Positions 15,876 through 20,214 of a stretch of 20,214 bases of DNA are shown piece after piece. Positions within the stretch are counted from its first letter, which is position 1, and every line of letters starts with the position of its first letter. Both the position numbers and the translations under genes were made by a program. The stretch is taken from positions 1 through 20,214 of the forward strand of contig JAJYMR010000034.1 of assembly GCA_021786815.1 (NCBI GenBank). Direction: 5' to 3'. The stretch comes from Deltaproteobacteria bacterium (GTDB taxonomy: Bacteria; Desulfobacterota; Binatia; Binatales; Binataceae). The notes under the pieces are model-generated. The model worked only from the letters and a program-made list of their open reading frames with translations. It was not told where the DNA came from and made no database searches.

Positions 15876-16877
15876 ATGGCTCGCAAACTGACGATCGGAA
15901 TCAACTGGCAAGGCAGATTCGACTTCAAATCGCTGATCGAGCGCGCCCGTATCGCCGACCAGGCGGGTATCCATTCGATCTGGGTTGCCGAGGCATGGGG
16001 CCGCGACGCGTTCACGTTGCTCACGCTATTTGCCGAGCACACCAGCAAGGTGAAGCTTGCGACCTCGATCGTGAATTGCTATTCGCGTTCGCCCGCCGCG
16101 CTCGCGCAGCATTTCGCCACGCTGGACGAGTTTTCCGGCGGGCGCATGATAATCGGCCTGGGCACGAGCGGTCCCAACGTGATCGAGCATTTCCACGGCA
16201 TTCGCTTCAATCCGCCGCTCACGCGCCTCAGGGAATACGTCGATATCATCAACATGCTGATGGCCGGGACGCCGCTCAATTACGAGGGCAAACTGTTCCG
16301 CCTCGCGCGCGGCTTCACGCTTCGCTTCGAGCCGATCAGAAAGCACATCCCGATTTTCATCGCCTCGCTCAACGCGAAGAGCGTCGAGTTCACCGCGCAA
16401 AAGGCTGACGGATGGCTGCCGGTCATGATCCCGCTCGGCGGCCTCGGCCATGCGATCTCGGATTTCCGCGCGCTCGCCAAGGCCGCCGGCCGCGATCCCC
16501 ATTCGGTCGAAGTGAAAGCGCCCGGCGCCGTCGTGGTGAGCGGCAACGTCGAGCGGGCGCGTGCGGCGCACGCCGGAACGGTCGCCTTTTACGCGGCGCG
16601 GATGGGGACTTTTTATGCCGAGCAGTTGACCCGCTTCGGCTTCGGCGATGACGTAAAGAAAATTCGCGAGGCCTGGGATTCGGGCGGCTCCAAGGCCGGC
16701 GTCGCCGCGGTGTCGCCGCGGATGCTCTCGGAACTCGGCTACGTCGGCGACGTCGCCGGCGCGCGCGAACGGCTTGCCGAGCAAGAAGCGGCCGGCGTTG
16801 ACCTGCATCCGGTCGAGATAGACGCGGGTCCCGACGTTGCCGCCTTCGAGAAGACCGTGCAGGCGCTGCTCGGCTGA
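15876..16877 (+). CDS. LLM-class flavin/F420-dependent oxidoreductase
   Basis: The 333-residue TIM-barrel protein belongs to the luciferase-like monooxygenase superfamily, in the branch similar to F420-dependent reductases. Characteristic stretches are IERARIADQAGIHSIWVAEAW (21-41), then KLATSIVNCYSRSPAALAQ (60-78) and LDEFSGGRMIIGLGTSGP (83-100). Also seen are LREYVDIINMLMAG, PIFIASLNAKSVEFTAQKADGWLP and a C-terminal TVQALLG. It should transfer hydride using reduced FMN or F420; which cofactor is used and the substrate cannot be read here. AAAGGAG lies 5 bases before the ATG, a strong ribosome site. It is 99 bases from the E2 stop and may be read through from the operon or have its own promoter. 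An intrinsic terminator follows it. Confidence 0.92.
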   Translation: MARKLTIGINWQGRFDFKSLIERARIADQAGIHSIWVAEAWGRDAFTLLTLFAEHTSKVKLATSIVNCYSRSPAALAQHFATLDEFSGGRMIIGLGTSGPNVIEHFHGIRFNPPLTRLREYVDIINMLMAGTPLNYEGKLFRLARGFTLRFEPIRKHIPIFIASLNAKSVEFTAQKADGWLPVMIPLGGLGHAISDFRALAKAAGRDPHSVEVKAPGAVVVSGNVERARAAHAGTVAFYAARMGTFYAEQLTRFGFGDDVKKIREAWDSGGSKAGVAAVSPRMLSELGYVGDVAGARERLAEQEAAGVDLHPVEIDAGPDVAAFEKTVQALLG

Positions 16878-16906
16878 GCGCTCCCCGTCACGCGGCGAAT
16901 ATCGGT

Positions 16907-16938
16907 GGAGGGCTCGCACTCACGGGCCCTTCGTTTTT
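16907..16938 (+). terminator. Rho-independent terminator after the LLM oxidoreductase gene
   Basis: GGAGGGCTC (16907-16915) pairs with GGGCCCTTC (16924-16932), giving a 9-bp stem with two G-U pairs and an 8-base loop. One base later comes a run of five T (16934-16938). It lies 30 bases after the LLM stop and is the clearest canonical terminator in the window. It also insulates the DUF2141 gene from the operon upstream. Confidence 0.75.
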
Positions 16939-16942
16939 CCGT

Positions 16943-16948
16943 TACAAT
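16943..16948 (+). promoter_or_regulatory. Candidate -10 box for the DUF2141 gene, near-leaderless arrangement
   Basis: TACAAT differs from TATAAT at one position and lies directly after the terminator T-run, 12 bases before the ATG at 16961. Initiation 6-7 bases downstream would leave a leader of only about 5 bases. No Shine-Dalgarno sequence precedes the ATG. No good -35 is seen. Confidence 0.4.
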
Positions 16949-16960
16949 GAACTCCTACCG

Positions 16961-17473
16961 ATGAAGCTCGCACGTGCGAAATTTCTTGTGTCGATGCTTG
17001 TCCTGATAGCCGCGCTTCCCGCGCTTGCGGGTGAGCCGTCGCCCTCGGCAGCGCCGTCCGCCGCGCAGCCGGCGCCGTCGGCCGTACCCGGGATAGCGGC
17101 GCCGTCCGAGGTTCTGCACGTCCATGTCGTGGGACTGAGGAGTTCCAAAGGGCAGGTCGGATGCACGCTCTTCAATTCGCCCGTCGATTTCCCCGGCGAC
17201 GGCTCCAAGGCGTTTCGCGATATGGACGCGCCGATCAAGCATCGGGCCGCCTGGTGCAATTTTCCCAACATCCCGCCCGGAAGATACGCGATGGTCGTGA
17301 TTCACGACGAGAACGGAAACGGGAAGTTCGATCGCGACGCGCTCGGGATGCCGCTCGAGGGCTATGCATTCTCCAACAACGCGCACGCGACGTTCGGGCC
17401 GCCATCATTCGGCGACGCGAGCTTCGAATACCACGGCGGCGAACAATGGCTCACCATCACGATGACGTACTGA
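16961..17473 (+). CDS. Secreted DUF2141 family protein
   Basis: The 170-residue protein has a Sec signal peptide (MKLARAK, hydrophobic core, cleavage likely after ALA at residue 23). An Ala/Pro/Ser-rich linker to about residue 49 follows, then one DUF2141 beta-sandwich domain. The family hallmarks are clear: VGLRSSKGQVGCTLFNS, IPPGRYAMVVIHDENGNGKFDRDALGMPLEGYAFSNN and FGPPSFGDASFEY. HDENGNGKFD (115-124) looks like an acidic metal-binding loop, possibly for calcium; that is inference. Cys68 and Cys99 could form a disulfide in the periplasm. The family function is not known. The gene stands alone between a terminator and a 287-base gap, with a -10-like box close to its ATG. Confidence 0.9.
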   Translation: MKLARAKFLVSMLVLIAALPALAGEPSPSAAPSAAQPAPSAVPGIAAPSEVLHVHVVGLRSSKGQVGCTLFNSPVDFPGDGSKAFRDMDAPIKHRAAWCNFPNIPPGRYAMVVIHDENGNGKFDRDALGMPLEGYAFSNNAHATFGPPSFGDASFEYHGGEQWLTITMTY

Positions 17474-17523
17474 CGCGCGCCGTCTCGTAACCGCGCAGGC
17501 GTCGCTATATTTTCCTTTTCGCA

Positions 17524-17555
17524 GACCGGCTCGCACGCGGTCAAACAGTTTTTTT
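17524..17555 (+). terminator. Possible intrinsic terminator after the DUF2141 gene
   Basis: GACCG (17524-17528) can pair with CGGTC (17538-17542) around a 9-base loop, followed after six bases by seven consecutive T (17549-17555). The stem is short and separated from the T-run, so efficiency is uncertain, but the position 50 bases after the stop is right. Confidence 0.4.
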
Positions 17556-17604
17556 GCCGATCCCGCGCTGAGAGACTTATCGACCCGACGATTTGCGGCG
17601 CGCG

Positions 17605-17650
17605 GCGGTTTGCGCGAACGGAATGTCCCGCTGCCTGTTCGCGAAACCGC
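17605..17650. repeat. Long imperfect inverted repeat upstream of the MFS exporter gene
   Basis: The left arm, 17605-17611 plus 17613-17619 (GCGGTTT, then CGCGAAC), is complementary over 14 bases to the right arm 17637-17650 (GTTCGCGAAACCGC). There is one bulged G at 17612 and a 17-base loop. GC-rich flanks (about 17595-17604 and 17651-17663) could add further pairing. It is centred about 130 bases before the exporter ATG. It may be an operator, an attenuator-like leader structure or a REP-like element. No second copy is seen in the window. Confidence 0.55.
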
Positions 17651-17760
17651 TCGCCGCGCGGCCTGTCACCAGATCGCGCTTTAAGCGGCGCGCGTTAACC
17701 CATCAATAATGGAGCGCGCTATTTACGGAGCCCGCCGTTACCAGACATTCTGTATCGGTA

Positions 17761-19371
17761 ATGTCTTCGCAGTTGCCCGACGCCCAGGAAGAGCGCTTCG
17801 GCCCCGAGACCTTCGAAAGCGAATCCGGCTCAGCCGGAAAATGGCTCGTAGCGATCGCGGTGATGCTCGGCGCGACGCTCGAAGTGCTCGACACTTCGAT
17901 CGTCAACGTCGCGTTGCCGTACATGCAGGGCTCGTTTTCCGCGACCGCCGACGAGATCACCTGGGTGCTGACCAGCTACCTCGTCTCCAACGGCATCATG
18001 ATCCCGATGACCGGATGGATTTCCTCGCGCTTCGGCCGCAAGCGCTACTTCATCACGTCGATCGTCGTCTTCGTCGCCTCCTCGGCCATGTGCGGCGCGG
18101 CGCATTCGTTGACCCAGATGGTTGTCTTCCGGTTGATTCAGGGCGCGGCCGGCGCGGCGATGATCCCGACTTCGCAGGCGATCCTGATGGAGACGTTTCC
18201 GCCCTCCGAGCAGGGGCTTGCGATGGCGATGTGGGGCGTGGGGCTGATGCTTGCGCCGATCATGGGGCCGACGCTGGGCGGATGGATCACGGTCAACTAC
18301 AACTGGCGCTGGAATTTCTACATCAATATACCCACCGGGGCGCTCGCTGCCCTCATGGTTTACATGTTCGTTCACGACCCGGCCTATCTCAAGCGCGAGG
18401 CGCGGCGCACCGATTATCTCGGGATAGTCTGCCTCACCTTCGGGCTCGGCCTGCTCCAGATTGTGTTCGACCGCGGGCAGCGCTCGGACTGGTTCGCGGC
18501 GCCGTGGGTATGCTGGTTCGCCGGGCTCTCGGCGCTCGCGCTAATCGTACTCACCTTCCACGAACTGCGCTTTCCCGACCCGATCCTCGACCTTCGCATG
18601 TTCCTGATTTCGGATTTCACGCTCTCGGTCGGGATGGTGACGCTGCTGGTGTGCGTGCTCTACGGCGTGAATCTGCTCAACCCGCTGTTCCTGCAGGAAC
18701 TCCTCGGCTACGACGCGTGGAGGGCGGGACTTGCGGTCGCGCCGCGCGGGATTGGCGTGGCCATCTCGATGTTCGCGGTCGGGCAGTTGTCGCGCCTTGG
18801 CTACGATACGCGCCCCGCGGTCGGTCTCGGCTTCGTGTTTGTGGCGCTGGCGGCGTGGCAGATGAGCCAGTGGGATCTGACCGTGGGCTTCGACAATATC
18901 CTGTGGCCGGTCATCCTGTTCGGCTTCGGCAGCGGGCTTATCTTTCCTGTCCTGTCGGCCTCCGCGCTTGCCTGCGTGGAGCGCCGCCGGATGGGTTACG
19001 CGTCAAGCCTCTATAACATGCTGCGCAACACCGGTTCGGCGATCGGAATCTCGATGGTTTCGAACATGCTGGTTAGCCGCGAGCAGATTCATCAGTCGTA
19101 CCTGGGCGACCATTTCACTGAATTCACCGCCTGGCGCTTGAGTCAGGCGCCGGCGCGGATGGCCGGTTCGCCACATTTCAATTTCCCCCACGAGATGGCG
19201 ACGCTGCAGAAGCATGGCTTCGCGATGGTCTATCAGATGATCCAGGGCCAGGCGCTCAATCTCGCCTACAACGACATCTACCGGCTGTTCACCTTCACCG
19301 CGATAATCTGTATTCCGTGGTTCTTCATCCTTTCGCGCCAGTCGGGCGGCGGCGACGCCCCGATGCATTGA
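17761..19371 (+). CDS. DHA2-family MFS drug exporter (EmrB/QacA type)
   Basis: The 536-residue membrane protein fits the 14-helix DHA2 family. Motif D1 is LDTSIVNVALP (43-53), motif A GWISSRFGRKRYF (85-97), motif C near GLMLAPIMGPTLGGW (161-175), and the typical WRWNFYINIPTG follows at 182-193. A soluble N-terminal stretch of about 26 residues precedes the first helix, and the C-terminal half adds six or more helices. It should export hydrophobic or amphipathic compounds by proton antiport. EmrB-type partners need an HlyD-like EmrA adaptor, but none is encoded next to this gene, so it may act alone or with a distant partner. The ATG at 17761 has no visible Shine-Dalgarno sequence. A stem-loop (CCGCGC / GCGCGG, 19373-19397) starts at the stop codon without a T-run. 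Confidence 0.93.
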   Translation: MSSQLPDAQEERFGPETFESESGSAGKWLVAIAVMLGATLEVLDTSIVNVALPYMQGSFSATADEITWVLTSYLVSNGIMIPMTGWISSRFGRKRYFITSIVVFVASSAMCGAAHSLTQMVVFRLIQGAAGAAMIPTSQAILMETFPPSEQGLAMAMWGVGLMLAPIMGPTLGGWITVNYNWRWNFYINIPTGALAALMVYMFVHDPAYLKREARRTDYLGIVCLTFGLGLLQIVFDRGQRSDWFAAPWVCWFAGLSALALIVLTFHELRFPDPILDLRMFLISDFTLSVGMVTLLVCVLYGVNLLNPLFLQELLGYDAWRAGLAVAPRGIGVAISMFAVGQLSRLGYDTRPAVGLGFVFVALAAWQMSQWDLTVGFDNILWPVILFGFGSGLIFPVLSASALACVERRRMGYASSLYNMLRNTGSAIGISMVSNMLVSREQIHQSYLGDHFTEFTAWRLSQAPARMAGSPHFNFPHEMATLQKHGFAMVYQMIQGQALNLAYNDIYRLFTFTAIICIPWFFILSRQSGGGDAPMH

Positions 19372-19397
19372 GCCGCGCTTGCGGTGCGCTCGCGCGG

Positions 19398-19428
19398 TTG
19401 AGAAACGCGCGTCTTACGGGCTTATATA
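19398..19428 (+). promoter_or_regulatory. Candidate promoter for the quinone oxidoreductase gene
   Basis: TTGAGA (19398-19403) matches the -35 consensus at five of six bases. An AT stretch TTATATAT (19422-19429) follows after 18-19 bases and can serve as a -10. Initiation would fall at or a few bases before the ATG at 19436, giving a leaderless or nearly leaderless mRNA. No Shine-Dalgarno sequence is present. Confidence 0.4.
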
Positions 19429-19435
19429 TGGCCTC

Positions 19436-20214
19436 ATGAAGGCCGTAATCGCTGAAAAACCCGGCGACGAGAGCGTGCTTCGCCTCGCCGACGTTCCTGA
19501 ACCCGTACTTCGCCCCGAAGACCTGATGATCCGCGTCACGCACGCGGGACTGAATCGCGCGGACCTGATGCAGCGCCAGGGGCATTATCCGCCGCCGCCT
19601 GGCGCGTCCGACATAATCGGGCTCGAATGCGCGGGCGAGGTCGTCGCTCTCGGCTCCGCCGTCACGGGATGGCGCGTCGGAGAGCGCGCGATGGCGCTGC
19701 TTGCGGGCGGCGGTTACGCGGAGAAAGCCGCGGTGCATCACGGCTCCGCGATGCGGATTCCGGCGGCGCTCAGCGACGCGGAGGCGGCGGCGTTTCCCGA
19801 AGTCTTTCTGACCGCGTTCCTCAATTTGTTCCAGTTGGCTGGACTGAAAGCCGGCGATTGGGCGCTCGTCCACGGCGGCGGAAGCGGCGTCGGCACAGCT
19901 GCAATCCAACTGCTCAAGGAAGCAGGCGTGCGCTCGATTGTCACCGCGGGCTCGGAGGAAAAATGCGATCGATGCCTGAACCTCGGCGCAGACGTCGCGA
20001 TCAACTATAAATCGGGGCCGTTTTCGGTCGCGGTCAAGGACGCAACCGGCGGGCGCGGCGTTGACGCGATTCTCGACATTATAGGCGCGGCCTATCTGGC
20101 GCAGAATATCGAATCGCTCGCGCGCGGCGGCAGGCTCGTGCTGATCGCGCTGCAAAAGGGCGCGAAGACCGAGATCGACCTGCTGCCCGTGCTCAGAAAC
20201 CATCTGAGCATCCA
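19436..20214 (+). CDS. PIG3-type NAD(P)H-quinone oxidoreductase, truncated by window end
   Basis: The frame from the ATG at 19436 is open to the window edge, giving 259 residues of a medium-chain reductase. Family members are about 325-330 residues, so some 70 are missing. It matches the TP53I3/PIG3-type quinone oxidoreductases: MKAVIAEKPG start, LNRADLMQRQGHYPPPPGAS (39-58), GLECAGEVVALG (62-73), and the nucleotide-binding glycine motif HGGGSGVGTAAIQL (146-159). The segment FPEVFLTAFLNLF (120-132) is also typical. Zinc ligands of alcohol dehydrogenases are absent, as expected for this group. It would reduce quinones or other electrophilic carbonyls with NADPH in the cytoplasm. A promoter-like element directly precedes the ATG, 64 bases after the exporter stop. 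Confidence 0.92.
   Translation, partial: MKAVIAEKPGDESVLRLADVPEPVLRPEDLMIRVTHAGLNRADLMQRQGHYPPPPGASDIIGLECAGEVVALGSAVTGWRVGERAMALLAGGGYAEKAAVHHGSAMRIPAALSDAEAAAFPEVFLTAFLNLFQLAGLKAGDWALVHGGGSGVGTAAIQLLKEAGVRSIVTAGSEEKCDRCLNLGADVAINYKSGPFSVAVKDATGGRGVDAILDIIGAAYLAQNIESLARGGRLVLIALQKGAKTEIDLLPVLRNHLSI

Overview
The window is a GC-rich bacterial chromosomal segment. It shows typical Gram-negative features: a tripartite-type RND efflux pump with a lipoprotein adaptor, and Sec signal peptides on exported proteins. The gene mix (F420/flavin LLM oxidoreductase, ACMSD-like amidohydrolase, CocE/NonD hydrolase, PIG3-type quinone reductase) recalls uncultured soil or aquatic lineages such as Binatota or Desulfobacterota-like bacteria. 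That assignment is inference from gene content only; there is no rRNA or other marker gene here.

Layout. Positions 1-138 hold the 3' end of an unidentified plus-strand gene, followed by a secreted PAP2-like phosphatase homologue (304-1191). A convergent hairpin separates it from a minus-strand block read right to left: an ACMSD-like amidohydrolase (6934-5837), then a membrane-fusion lipoprotein (5634-4414) that overlaps an RND inner-membrane pump (4417-1250) by ATGA. Divergent from the amidohydrolase are a SAM methyltransferase (7149-7829) and a TenA-type thiaminase II homologue (7910-8572). The latter converges on a CocE/NonD hydrolase (10363-8606). To the right everything reads plus: a degenerate NtrC-type AAA+ regulator (10707-11888), a three-gene 2-oxoacid dehydrogenase cluster (E1 alpha 12101-13069, E1 beta 13101-14075, E2 14115-15776), an LLM oxidoreductase (15876-16877) ending in a good intrinsic terminator, a secreted DUF2141 protein (16961-17473), a DHA2-family MFS exporter (17761-19371), and a PIG3-type quinone oxidoreductase cut by the window end (19436-20214).

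The most interesting object is the E2 subunit. After a complete lipoyl domain, peripheral-subunit-binding domain and acyltransferase domain it continues in frame into an OsmC/Ohr-like domain with both hallmark cysteines. Ohr/OsmC enzymes are known to be lipoyl-dependent peroxidases, so this fusion would place a thiol-peroxidase-like domain on the core that carries its natural reductant. The domain lacks the classical catalytic Glu, so another thiol chemistry is possible. The regulator just upstream resembles sigma-54 activators such as AcoR but has lost the GAFTGA loop, the Walker B glutamate and both arginine fingers. It is therefore more likely a sigma-54-independent regulator than an activator.

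No CRISPR array, insertion sequence, tRNA, rRNA or replication origin was recognised.
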